Shown here: positions 23,086 through 33,959 of the stretch, in pieces
Layout: each line of letters starts with the position of its first letter
How positions within the stretch are numbered: position 1 is the stretch's first letter
From: Saccopteryx bilineata
Taxonomy: Eukaryota; Chordata; Mammalia; Chiroptera; Emballonuridae
NCBI RefSeq assembly: GCF_036850765.1
Contig: NC_089492.1
Location: 168,328,296 to 168,392,295, forward strand
Length of the DNA stretch: 64,000 nucleotides
Direction of reading: 5' to 3'
Program-made: the position numbers and the translations under genes
Notes under the pieces: generated by a model
Seen by the model: the letters and a program-made list of their open reading frames with translations, nothing else
Told to the model about the DNA's origin: nothing
The model's database searches: none

Positions 23086-23755
23086 GACATAAAGACAGGT
23101 TGTGTGGTATTAGTCAGAGGCAGAGTTGTGGCTACCATGCTATCTAAGAAAGGGTGTTTGCAATGTGTCCCTGTGTTTCCAAGTGCTGTTGCAAGAGGCA
23201 GAATCTTCACTTGATACTGACACCTATAGATATTGACACTGACCCCAAGCAAGGTGACTCCCTCTGAGGAGAACAGGCTGAGTTATCTCAGCCACCAGCA
23301 CTCTGTCCTGACTTCCAGTGGCCTCCTGATAAGGGATCAGCTTCCCCAGGCACCTTAATCCCAAGCCCCAGGATACCTGGAGCAGTAGGCTGACCATCAA
23401 GGGCCCTCCAGCTATGACCCCTATTGTCTCAGTGAGCCCACTTTTGAAACATTCTGTCCTGGGTGAATTTGCAAAGGGTAGGTCAGCTTTCCCAGTGCTG
23501 CATCACCTTTGAATGAGCTGAACTTTAATGAGGGACTTGTTCTGTGATGCTGAGAGCCAGCCTCTTGCTATGCCATTAAGGATCAAGACCTCTGGAGTGG
23601 TCCTGCTTCCCAGGCTTCCTGTGTTGTATGTCCCTTTAGCCATAACTTCTTGTTCAGATTCCCAGGAATCCTGGAGTTCCTCAAAGGAGCCTCCAAGGAG
23701 CTGCCCTCCCCTCAACTAAGCAACTCCACTTGGATCTCTTTATTGGTATGCAGTG
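23086..23755. other. Unique intronic sequence
   Basis: I see no repeat structure, splice-bounded exon or RNA gene here. It is taken as intron. Confidence 0.55.
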
Positions 23756-24130
23756 TTGTGGGCCATTTCTTTAAAACAAGCTTTATTTTTTAGAGCAATT
23801 GCAGGTTCTCAGAAAAACAGAAGAGAAGGTACAGATATTTCCCGTATCCCGCTGTCCCTACATATTCACAGCCTCCACATTATCAATACTCACCTCAATT
23901 ATCCTATAATTGATAAACCTCAACGAGTGACTCATCATTATCTTCCAGAGTCCATAGTTGACATTGGGGTTCACTCCAGGCGTTGTACATTCTGTGGGTT
24001 TGGACAAATATATAATAACATGTATTCATCATTATAGTGTCGTACAGAATAGTTTCACTTCCTTCAAAATCCTGTTTCCTTCATCCCTCACCACTTCAAC
24101 CTCTGGCAGCTACTGATCTTTTTACTGTCT

Positions 24131-24483
24131 TTGTTGGAATCCATGGGAGTCAGAAAAGACCAGAGTAACAGGCTTTATTGAAAGGAAGAAAGGAACCCTG
24201 CAGGGCATTTCTCCGGGGAGAAGGGCACCAGTTACAGATTATGAGGCTAATTTTATAGAGTTTGGGAGAGCCTGAGGGGATACTGAGTCAGAAGTTCTGA
24301 TATGTTTTCTTTTACGGTTTTATGGTTTTGGCTTCCTGGAACACTCCTCCTTGGGAGGTTGATCAGCTTTCTGGAACTCTTCTGCCTCAGGGGCAATTAT
24401 CCAGTAAGTAAGGGTGAGTTCAGGCAGCCAGGTGGGACAACAAAAGGGCAGTTGGAATTTTTTATAAATTCATGTATCTATCA
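24131..24483 (-). repeat. 3' LTR of the ERV1-class provirus
   Basis: On the minus strand it runs TGATAGATAC to ATTCCAACAA. The complement of ctttatt near 24172 supplies an AATAAA signal. It is directly repeated at 29509-29849 with substitutions and small indels, so the insertion is not very recent. Confidence 0.88.
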
Positions 24484-24965
24484 TTTCTCAACTCCGTGGT
24501 TACATATAAAAGAAAGGCAGTTATTAATTTTATAATATACAGTGAGGGGTATAATATACGGATGAGGAGAAAGAGGAGAAAAAAATGGAAAATTATTGTT
24601 TCTTCTGGAGAGAACTCAAGGAAAGAACCTTGCCAAGCCAAGTCCTCCATCCAGTTAAGGAGGTCATCAATTTCCATGCTGTGAGGTCTGAACCAGGTGA
24701 TGTCTTCGAAAACCTGAGTAAGGAAGTAAAAATATCTTGCAAGGTAATAATTGTTAGTTGCTTGCTGCGAGTGCCAATTGGACAGGGTGATATGGTGATA
24801 TGTGGTCTCCTGGATGAGCCTCATGAGACCTGCTGGTCTGATTTCTCTCAAATGGGAGGACATGGAGATTTTTAGAGACAGAGAATCTGTTGGTATAAGT
24901 TTTAGAAGGACTGAGTATGTGTGGTTGAAAAGGAAGGGGTTTGGAGAACATTCAGGAGGGAACAT
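24484..24965 (-). other. Open stretch between env and the 3' LTR of the provirus
   Basis: A minus-strand frame of 167 codons (24462-24965) is open, with a hydrophobic IIFHFFLLFLLIRILYPSLYII segment near its end (quoted only in part in other fields). I do not recognise it. It lies where the env C-terminus or a 3' accessory frame would be, and could be chance or a remnant of env in another frame. Confidence 0.3.
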
Positions 24966-25233
24966 CTCAGGCTGAGGGGCGGTTTCTTCCTGCTGTCATC
25001 CCTACCTATTTGATATTTCCCTCATGAAGTTCTCCTTGGGGTGTTGGGGAATAAGAGTGTAGGAGCATTTGATTGTAGGTAATCCTAGAGATTTCTCTCA
25101 TCCAGGGCTGTAAGAACTTGATAAAGAAGGGGGCAAGCATTAAAATTAGGCACAGAATTAGGATTGGTTTTATAATTGGTGCTAGCATCGAGAACAAGGG
25201 GTTTTTCCACCATTGTTCGGAGTAGGGGTGTAT

Positions 25234-25640
25234 TTATAGGGTTCCATATTTTTCTGTTTCGCAAGGGCAGGTTTCAGGGTTGGTGTGTAGAGTTAGGTAG
25301 ATTTTTCCAATTTTCTGATTGGTGAAGGTCTGCATGAGGTTCTGTAAGAAACTAGTGAACAAACATAAGAGGCAGGGTCCAAAAGTTAGAAAAATAAAAA
25401 TAGGAGAGTGAGTGGACCAATGAAAGGCGATAGTCAAGACACCCAGTTTGTGCGAAACCACTGACTCCATGTTTACGAATTTGCTGAGCTTCAGAGAGAG
25501 AGAGAGAGAGTAGGAATAAGACAGGGTAGTGGCCAGTACCCCTGCTCCTAGACCTACTCCTGTAGAAGTTTCTAAAGCAATAGAAGAGGGATTACCTGTA
25601 CAGCTCATTTGGTCCTTAGATTGATGGGTAGTGTACTAGG
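25234..25640 (-). pseudogene. Env transmembrane-subunit remnant of the provirus
   Basis: A minus-strand frame (25234-25608) shows a glycine-rich GVGLGAGVLATTLSYSYSL stretch, like the region after the fusion peptide of gammaretroviral envelopes. It also has a hydrophobic segment with FLTFGPCLLCLFTSFL followed by TNQK, like the membrane anchor and cytoplasmic start of class I env. Most of the surface subunit and the heptad/CX6CC region are not seen, so an internal deletion is likely. A (GA)n tract at 25494-25510 interrupts it. It cannot encode a working envelope protein. Confidence 0.6.
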
Positions 25641-25739
25641 AATTGAAAGAGGCTCATGGGGTGTGATTAGGTTGATATTTGGGGTGAGATAGATTAGGGT
25701 ACAGGTTTCTGTTCAATTAGTAGGGAGACACATATAGGT

Positions 25740-25870
25740 GTTATGCTGTTTTTCTACTTTAGCAGCAGTAGGAGTTGTCAGGATCATGGTGTGTGGACCT
25801 GTCCATGTGAAAGTCAGTCCTTGGGTGATGTACTGCTGGAAGCACCTCTTGGACAATCTTTGAACAGTTT
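25740..25870 (-). pseudogene. Integrase C-terminal remnant of the provirus
   Basis: Conceptual translation of the minus strand gives LTFTWTGPHTMILTTPTA, close to the W-GPH/Y-V-LTTPTA-KV motif at the C-terminus of gammaretroviral integrases. The catalytic core and zinc domain are not seen nearby, so a large deletion separates it from the protease upstream. Confidence 0.55.
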
Positions 25871-25979
25871 GCTGAGTAACCTGTAAATCCTACAAGTACT
25901 TAAGGAAAGGGTGGTTTCATTTCTGTACTTTGTAGTTAGAGTTTAAGTCCTAATGACTACTGCTTCTAGCTGGAATTAG

Positions 25980-26580
25980 CAGCAGGTCCCAGCCTACAAT
26001 AGGTATGGGGCATTGAGACAAGAGGAATAAAGGAGATACTATACATTAAATACAGCAACAAAATCAGACTGTCAACACCCACAGTAGAGATCTTTGAGGG
26101 ATAAATAAAACTCAAATATTCAGGAAAGGCATATTGTGTTCACAAGAAATGAGATCAGTTTATCTTCTACTTGGAAGAAATGCCTTAGGCTTGTGAACGA
26201 TGTCCTTGGGCCTTCAGTGGCAATTCCCAGCATGCTGGGCAAGATCAGGTCACAGGTAGCTGGAGCAGGGCTAGAAGAGACTGAACCCTCCCTCCATGGA
26301 GCAAGGGGGCAGTTTACCTTCTCGTGTCCCTCTTTCCACAGCAATGATGTGTCCCTTGATGGGGCCAGGAAGCCTGGCAGGCTTCAGTTCAATGACCTTT
26401 CTTTCCACTCTGAAGCAGGGCCCTTTAGGGTGCTGGAGCCTTTAAGGGCATATGCCAAAAGCTGGTATTTTCTGACCTCTTTTGGGCCTTATTTGCCTTT
26501 TCTATTATTCCCTTGGCCATTATAGACCTTAAAAGCCATGTTCAGAAGATCTCACTAAGGGGCTTGACTAAGAGAGCAAA
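25980..26580 (-). pseudogene. Gag nucleocapsid and protease remnant of the provirus
   Basis: On the minus strand this reads LLNMAFKVYNGQG (end of capsid), then a degraded zinc-knuckle zone with KEGHEKVNCPLAP (26280-26340), and then a protease-like region with VGVDS and CLNAPYL-like residues and stops. The same block occurs at 61320-61930 in the other retrovirus of this window, with parallel order. In a normal provirus this block precedes reverse transcriptase; here it lies after it. Confidence 0.6.
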
Positions 26581-27100
26581 ATTGGGAATCCAGTGTTTAA
26601 GGAAGCCTATTAGACTAAGGAAAGAAAGGATTTGATTTGCAGTGGTAGGTGGTTGGAGACTGCGGAGGGTCTGAGTTCGATGTAGTGTAAGACCTCAGGT
26701 GGTGGGGGTTAAGGTGATGCCCAGATAGACTATGGACTAAGAGTGAAGTTGAGCCTTAGCAGAAAAGACACGATATCCCTTCCTGGCAAGGAAGTTAAGA
26801 AGGGTGGTAGTGTGTCTCCTTGAGGCAAGCAGGTAGGGGCTGCAGAGGAGTAGGTTATCTACATATTATAAGAGAGTACTAGTTTTGATATTGCATGCTG
26901 CTAAATCCTGAACTAGTGCCTACCCAAACAGGCATGGGCTGTTTCTGAACCCCTGGGGTAAGACAGTCCATGTAAATTGCTGGGCTGCATTAGTGTTCGG
27001 GTCAGTCCAGGGGAATGCAAACAGAAAGTAAGAGTCAGGGTGTAGAGGAATGGTAAAGAAGGCTTCCTTGAGGTCTAGGATTGTGAAGTGAGTGGTGTTT

Positions 27101-27659
27101 TGTAAGGACCAAGAGAAAATCAGAAAATAAGCAGGGCACTAATGGAACAGGGAACTTAAGGGTTACAGGCAGGTCCTGCTCCTGTTCTGTTAGGAATAAC
27201 ATGCCCAAGGTCATTCAAGAAGCAGAGACAGATAGGGACTCTGGGAGGTTGAAAGAAAGAGAGAGAAAAAAAGGAAAAAGAGACAAATGTTTGCATTCTA
27301 TTGGTTAAGAGACCCTTATCAGAAGTTTATGTTTGAAATTCCCTAGCCAATGACTAACAGCCACATCAGCTTCTGTATGATGCTTGCTCATCCTAGATAG
27401 CCACCCTATAAAAAGGAGCCATTTTAGAAGCTCGGGGCTGCAGTACTCCAGTCTCTTCGGAGGCGTGGGTTGCCTGCAGTCCCTGCGCAGGTTTGGGGGG
27501 CTGCAGTGTTCCCCTGTGTGGGTTACCTGCATCCCTGTACAGGTTTGGGGGGCTGCAGTGCTCCCTTGCATGGATTGCCTGCAGTCCCTGCACAGGTCTG
27601 CAATAAAACTTATAAAATTCACTTTCTGTCTGCTGCAGTCTGTCTCCTGGGATGTAACA
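27101..27659 (+). mobile_element. Solo LTR inserted in the reverse transcriptase, perfect 4-bp TSD
   Basis: This 559-bp unit starts TGTAAGG and ends GTAACA. It is flanked by gttt at 27097-27100 and gttt at 27660-27663. It has a TATA box tataaaaa at 27407 and a polyadenylation signal aataaa at 27602. Three copies of a repeat of about 53 bp lie between them. The host gene reads on the minus strand and this LTR on the plus strand. No internal sequence remains, as expected after LTR-LTR recombination. Confidence 0.85.
27435..27597 (+). repeat. About 53-bp tandem repeat inside the solo LTR
   Basis: The phrase ggtttggggggctgcagtg recurs at about 27490 and 27543, with a related first unit at 27437 (ctcggggctgcagta). 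Each unit contains 'ctgca(g)tccctg(c/t)(g/a)ca'. The array lies just before the polyadenylation signal, where the R region should be. Confidence 0.75.
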
Positions 27660-27865
27660 GTTTGAGGGAATGTGTGACAGTACCTGGTAGAGATTAGGGA
27701 CTACTGGATGGAGGGGAACTACTGCCTCATTGATTAGGTGTAAGTCTGATACGAGGCGATAAGCCTTTGAAGGTTTTTGAACAGGAACGATGGGGGTATT
27801 GCAGGAAAAGTCCATGGGGATGAGTAAGCCTGGTTTAAGAGGTGGGTAATTATTGGTTTAAGGCC

Positions 27866-28060
27866 TTAGAAACAGACACAGTTACACATTAAACAAAGAC
27901 TTCACATAGAGATTATGAATTAAGAATTTAAATGAGCATGCTTTACTTGTTTCAATTAAAATTATACTAGAGATATTTTCTGACAAACAGAGACAAGACA
28001 GATTACTACTCACACAGCTCAATAGACAACTCTGCTTTTTTAAGCTTTTCGAGATGGCAG
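27866..28060 (-). repeat. Repeat block shared with the second retrovirus
   Basis: The phrase cattaaacaaagacttcaca here is also found at 62655 and, in altered form, at 63487, always next to a 'ggcctta(t/a/g)aaacaga' phrase. It lies between the gag-like region and the reverse transcriptase. No function was recognised. Confidence 0.5.
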
Positions 28061-28069
28061 GGAGTTTTC

Positions 28070-29488
28070 AGCATAGAGGGGAGGAAGAGAGAAAGCAGAT
28101 GGATGAACAGCGTGAACAGCTGGATGGAAAAGAAGGAGGGTCAGAATCTGCAGGAGGAGGAGGAGATTAAAGTGCTGGTGGTGACGCCACGTGGTCAGGG
28201 AGTCAAAGGATTTAAAGCTCTGAGGAGAGGGGAGAGGACGAGGAGTAGTGGAAGGTACAGTCAGTCTCTGAGGAGGGGGAAGGATGGGTCAAAGAAAAAA
28301 AAGAGACAGCCGAAGCCAGTGGGGTGGGGGAATGGGTTAAAGAAGAAAAAGAGACAGAGCCGCCCATCTGTAAGGAGGGAGGAGGGGTTTAAGAACACAG
28401 TGTAGAAGGGAGGGGCCACTGACCAGTAGGGGAGGAAAAAGAGAGAATGGTATTTGCAAGTAAATGAGAAACAGGATTTTGTGAAGAGAGGGGAGGGGGC
28501 TTTCTGGAGGGAAGAGACTCAAGTGGAGAGATTTGCAGAGGGACCAGAGAGGGGTCCCGAGAGAGGGGTCCCCCTGGGGGTCAGGAAGAAGGGAGAGAGA
28601 GTTGGGAGTCTGTGGAGAAGGAAAGATTAGGAGCGGAGGTTTTAGGTGACGTTTCTCTGGCCAAAAACAGCCTGCATGTAGATCAAGCGGCACAGAGATT
28701 TAGGACAGGAGTGAAGGGAGAAGAAAAGCCTGGATATAAGGAATTTCTGATGCCCTCCCCGTCTGGTGGCAGAAATGGTCAAGATCTCTTAGGATATTGT
28801 AATGATAGTAGAAAGCAAACTGGCTAGGTGCCTAGACTTTTGAGGAAGTCCGTAGAAGCAGGCCACTCGGAGTAGAAACCTCCCAAACTGTGAACCTCAG
28901 AGAGTAGAGTGAGTCCCAAAGGAGTAGAGGAGTCCTGAAGGAGTAGTCTCAGATGAGTAAAGGAGTAGTCTCTGAGGCCTGAGATTGGGAGCAGCCCATG
29001 TTCTGAGGGGAGTCTGGCTGGATGGTTTGGACTGAGAGGAGCCCACAGTAGAGGAGACCGGTGAGAGAAGGGGTGGAGAAAATCTCCATAGAAAGAGAGT
29101 CTCAGACAAGAGGTCGTCACCCCAAGGCTGAAATCCTGGGATGTAGGAGAGTGGCCTTGCTAGGTGCACCTAGACTTTCATAGAAGTCCATAAAGGAGTA
29201 GAGGCAGACCACTCGTAGATACGGAGTCCGAAGTCAAAACTGTCTGATCAGGAAGGGGGTGTTTTTAGAGAGAAATTTGGAGGCCAACCAGGGAAGGGGA
29301 GGGAGAAACTCCTTATCTTTCTGGTTGGCAGGGGTTCAGGACAGGGACAGATCACCGGCCAATCGACCTACAATTACACGTCCAAACAGAATCAGGGAGT
29401 AAGTCCGGGATGAGCTGCCACTGCCCATTGTTTCCCTGGTTGTAAGTTTGGACGGCAAAGAGGGGCTGTCCAGGCAGTTAGCACCCTG
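28070..29488 (-). pseudogene. Leader and gag-like region of the provirus
   Basis: Minus-strand frames at 28337-28693, 28824-29120 and 28897-29169 are rich in Pro, Leu and Ser and follow the primer-binding site, the place of the leader and gag. I cannot point to a firm matrix or capsid motif. The plus strand is strikingly purine-rich (GA/GGA). The gag assignment rests on position. Confidence 0.4.
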
Positions 29489-29506
29489 TCCCGGGTTTCG
29501 GCACTA
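29489..29506 (-). other. Primer-binding site, tRNA-Phe type
   Basis: tcccgggtttcggcacta is the 3' end of tRNA-Phe (CCA included) with one mismatch, and lies two bases from the LTR end at 29509. Read on the minus strand it is the primer site TAGTGCCGAAACCCGGGA. It fixes the orientation of the provirus and its ERV-F-like class. Confidence 0.85.
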
Positions 29507-29508
29507 AA

Positions 29509-29849
29509 TGTAGGAATCCATGGGAGTCCGAAAAGACCAGAGTAACAGGCTTTATTGAAAGGAAGAAAGGAACACTGCCGGTCACTTCTCCAGGAAGAAG
29601 GGCACTAGTTACAGATTATGAGGTGAATTTTATAGAGTTTGAGAGAGCCTGAGAGGATACTGAGTCAGAAGTTCCCTTTTAGCATTTATGGTTTTGGCTT
29701 CCTGGAACACTCCTCCTTGGGAGGTTGATCAGCTTTCTGGAACTCTTCTGCCTCAGGGGCAATTATCCAGTAAGTAAGGGTGAGGTCAGGCAGCCAGGTG
29801 GGACAACAAAAGGGCAGTTGGAATTTCATATAAATTCATGTATCTATCA
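29509..29849 (-). repeat. 5' LTR of the ERV1-class provirus
   Basis: This is the partner of 24131-24483. On the minus strand it starts TGATAGATAC and ends GGATTCCTACA, immediately followed by the primer-binding site. Confidence 0.9.
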
Positions 29850-29931
29850 GTCTCCATAGTTCTGTCTTTTCCAGAATAACATACAGTTGGAATCACATAT
29901 GTAGGATGAGGCCTTTTCAGATTAGCTTCTT

Positions 29932-30636
29932 GTGGGTCAAGTAAGTTTGCAAATATGATGTATATGTTTGCTCGCTTATAGTTTGATTTGGGTGTGGGGG
30001 ACAGGCTGTAAGCAGGCAGGATCCTTATAGCCTAATGCTTAGTTTTAAGACTAAGCCTTTCCTATCCTTTTAATACTAAGATCTCAACACTAAGCTTTTC
30101 CCCACACCCTTAACTGTTGCATAATGTGGGGTGGTGCACTCTTATGAGGAATCCCATTTATGCCTCAGATAAGTGACTTTGTATCAGAGACTTTCTTCTT
30201 TGTATATTGGCTTAAAGGTTTTGATTTCTACACTATAAAATGGGGGCAGACTGGGAGCTTGCTCTCTCAGTTCCTGCTATCATCATTGCAGGGGCCTCCC
30301 TGATCCCTTGCCCTTCATGGGAAAATCAGGTTTTCTGTTTTTCCCTTGTCTTCTCTTGTGGTTTGCCTGTCTTGGTGAGACACCAATAAACAGAATGGCC
30401 CACCATCGTCCGAGTCTGCCATTTCTTTACTGTCTGCCCAAATCCAATGGGAACCTGCATGTGAATGGCCACAATGGTGGCTCCTGGCCATACACCCACC
30501 AGTTCTTGGCTCCATTGTTTTATTACCATCTGTCTGCATCATTGTTTTATTACCGTCTATTACAAACCTGCATTGGCCAGGCAGCTGTGATGGTGGCCGT
30601 GGCTACTGGCCATACATTTCTGCATAGTAATATGCA
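29932..30636 (+). mobile_element. LTR of the same unnamed family as 22260-23085, sense copy
   Basis: It has a TATA-like cactataaaatgggg near 30230 and a polyadenylation signal aataaa at 30385-30390. The 3' part contains duplicated phrases ('ccattgttttattaccatct' and 'cattgttttattaccgtcta'). It is inserted in the ancient L1, which continues at about 30637. The left boundary is approximate. Confidence 0.7.
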
Positions 30637-30700
30637 CTTAAGGTTCCTCCATGTCATATTTAAAAGGGTTGAGCCACTCTTATCAACATGACAACCACAA

Positions 30701-31823
<1,123 letters not shown>

Positions 31824-31840
31824 AATAATATAGCCTTCCC

Positions 31841-33911
31841 CTTATTTAATGTGGTACTAGAGGTTCTAGCCAGAGCAATCAGACAAGACAAAGAAATAAA
31901 AGGCATCCATATTGGAAAAGAAGAAGTAAAGGTATCACTTTTTGCAGATGATGTGATCCTATACATCGAAAACCCCAAAGAATCTACAAAAAGACTACTA
32001 GAAACAATAAGCCAATACAGTGAGGTCGCAGGATACAAAATTAACATACAGAAGTCAATAGCCTTTCTATATGCCAACAATGAAACATTTGAGCATGAAC
32101 TCAAAAGAATAATCCCCTTCACGATTGCAACAAAAAAAATACCTAGGAATAAACATAAAAAGAATGTAAAGGACTTATATAATGAAAACTATAAATCATT
32201 GTTAAAGGAAATCAAAAAAGATATAATGAGATGGAAGAATATTCTTTGTTCTTGGTTAGGAAGAATAAATATAATCAAAATGGCCATATTACCCAAAGTA
32301 ATATACAAATTTAATGCAATTCCCATCAAAATTCCAATGACATTTTTTAAAGAAATGGAACAAAAAATCATCAGATTTATATGGAACTATAAAAACCCCC
32401 AAATAGCCAAAGCAATCCTAAAGAAAAAGAATGAAGCTGGGGGCATTACAATACCTGACTTCAAACTATATTATAGGGCCACGACAATCAAAACAGCATG
32501 GTATTGGCAGAAAAATAAACACTCAGATCAATGGAACAGAATAGAAAGTCCAGAAATAAAACCACATATATATAGTCAAATAATTTTTGATAAAGGGGCC
32601 AACAACACACAATGGAGAAAAGAAAGCCTCTTCAATAAATGGTGCTGGGAAAACTGGGAAGCCACATGCAAAAGAATGAAACTGGACTACAGTTTGTCCC
32701 CCTGTACTAAAATTAACTCAAAATGGATCAAAGATCTAAACATAAGACCTGAAACAATTAAGCACATAGAAGAAGACATAGGTACTCAACTCATGGACCT
32801 GGGTTTTAAAGAGCATTTTATGAATTTGACTGCACAGGCAAGAGAAGTGAAGGCAAAAATTAATGAATGGGACTACATCAGACTAAGAAGTTTTTGCTCA
32901 GCAAGAGAAACTGATAACAAAATAAACAGACAGCCAACTAAATGGGAAATGATATTTTCAAACAGCAGCTCAGATAAGGGCCTAATATCCAAAATATACA
33001 AAGAACTCATAAAACTCAACAACAAACAAACAATCCAATAAAAAAATGGGAAGAAGACATGAACAGACACTTCTCCCAGGAAGAAATACAAATGGACAAC
33101 AGATATATGAAAAGATGCTCATCTTCTTTAGTTATTAGAGAAATGCAAATCAAAACTGCAATGAGATACCACCTCACACATGTTAGATTAGCTATTATTA
33201 ACAAGACAGGTAATAGCAAATGTTGGAGAGGCTGTGGAGAAAAAGAAACCCTCATACACTGTTGGTGGGAATGTAAAGTAGTACAACCATTATGGAAGAA
33301 AGTATGGTGGTTCCTCAAAAAACTGAAAATAGAACTACCTTATGACCCAGCAATCCCTCTACTGGGTATATACCCCAAAAACTCAGAAACATTGATACGC
33401 AAAGACACATGCAGCCCCATGTTCATTGCAGCATTGTTCACAGTGGCCAGGACATGGAAACAACCAAAAAGCCCATCAACAGATGACTGGATAAAGAAGA
33501 TGTGGCACATATACACTATGGAATACTACTCAGTCATAAGAAATGATGACATCAGATCATTTACAACAAAATGGTGGGATCTTGATAACATTATACGAAG
33601 TGAAATAAGTAAATCAGAAAAAACCAGGAACTGCATTATTCCATACGTAGGTGGGACATAAAAGTGAGACTAAGAGACATTGATAAGAGTGTGGTGGTTA
33701 TGGGGGGAGGGGGGAGAGGGAGAGGGAAAGGGGGAAGGGGAGGGGCACAAAGAAAACTAGATAGAAGGTGACAGAGGACAATCTGACTTTGGGTGATGGG
33801 TATGCAACATAATTGAACGACAAGATAACCTGGACATGTTATCTTTGAATATATGTATCCTGATTTATTGATGTCACCCCATTAAAAAAATAAAATTATA
33901 ATAATAATAAT
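31841..33911 (+). mobile_element. L1-E: 5'-truncated LINE-1 with 17-bp TSD
   Basis: Perfect duplications aataatatagccttccc lie at 31824-31840 and 33912-33928. The element starts in the reverse-transcriptase part of ORF2 and ends in a (TAA)n-like tail near 33895. Its G-rich 3' UTR (33695-33750) matches the complement of L1-C, so both belong to one subfamily. It lies about 400 bp downstream of the NPAS2 exon, in sense. Confidence 0.94.
31851..33661 (+). pseudogene. L1-E ORF2 C-terminal half
   Basis: An open frame of 396 codons (31851-33041) starts [18 protein letters not shown] and includes the catalytic box [15 protein letters not shown] frame change near 33035 (one or two bases lost in an A-rich run) moves the reading to 33059-33661. 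That part carries [16 protein letters not shown] and ends near GGT. The endonuclease and most of the fingers domain are absent owing to truncation. Confidence 0.88.
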
Positions 33912-33959
33912 AATAATATAGCCTTCCCAAGCTCCACCATGAAAAAAGAAAGAAAAAAG

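Larger units (their letters stand above)
26570..27865 (-). pseudogene. Reverse transcriptase remnant of the provirus, split by a solo LTR
   Basis: The N-terminal part (27665-27862, minus strand) reads PIVPVQKPSKAYRLVSDLHL and INEAVVPLHPVVPN, typical of class I retroviral reverse transcriptases. After the LTR insertion (27101-27659) the palm continues with [19 protein letters not shown] and a catalytic box reading YVDN, with Asn in place of the second Asp of YVDD. The thumb ends near 26580 with LSLIGFLKHWIPNFA. In-frame stops lie before YVDN and further on. It is inactive. Confidence 0.78.
24131..29849 (-). mobile_element. ERV1-class provirus with tRNA-Phe primer site, rearranged and defective
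   Basis: It has two related LTRs (24131-24483 and 29509-29849) in direct orientation and a 4-bp duplication gtct at 24127-24130 and 29850-29853. The minus-strand orientation follows from the primer-binding site next to the right LTR. From 5' to 3' on the minus strand I see a leader/gag-like region (29488-28070), a short repeat-like block (28060-27866), reverse transcriptase (27865-26570, interrupted by a solo LTR), gag nucleocapsid and protease (26580-25980), integrase C-terminus (about 25870-25740), envelope transmembrane part (25640-25234) and the 3' region. A 4-bp duplication and a Phe-type primer site fit class I (gamma-like, ERV-F-type) elements. All genes carry stops. Confidence 0.85.
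23756..30700 (-). mobile_element. Ancient L1 fragment in antisense, split by a provirus and an LTR
   Basis: The left part (23756-24130) has the familiar old-L1 phrases agagcaattgcaggttctca, 'ttgtacattctgtgggtttg' and 'cactactgatctttttactgt'-like text. The sequence continues at 29850 with gtctccatagttctgtcttt and, after the LTR at 29932-30636, with taatatgcacttaaggttcc up to about 30700. The three pieces read in correct order, so the provirus and the LTR are separate insertions into one old L1. Confidence 0.8.

Noticed and set aside
27188..27659. LTR starting at tgttagg (27188)
   Set aside because: It would give an imperfect GTTC/GTTT duplication and leave foreign sequence between the reverse-transcriptase pieces. 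The start at 27101 gives a perfect GTTT duplication.
31824..33928. Second NPAS2-related exon downstream of the bHLH exon
   Set aside because: The open frames here are L1-E ORF2. I looked for the next NPAS2 exon after 31427 and recognised none to the end of the window.
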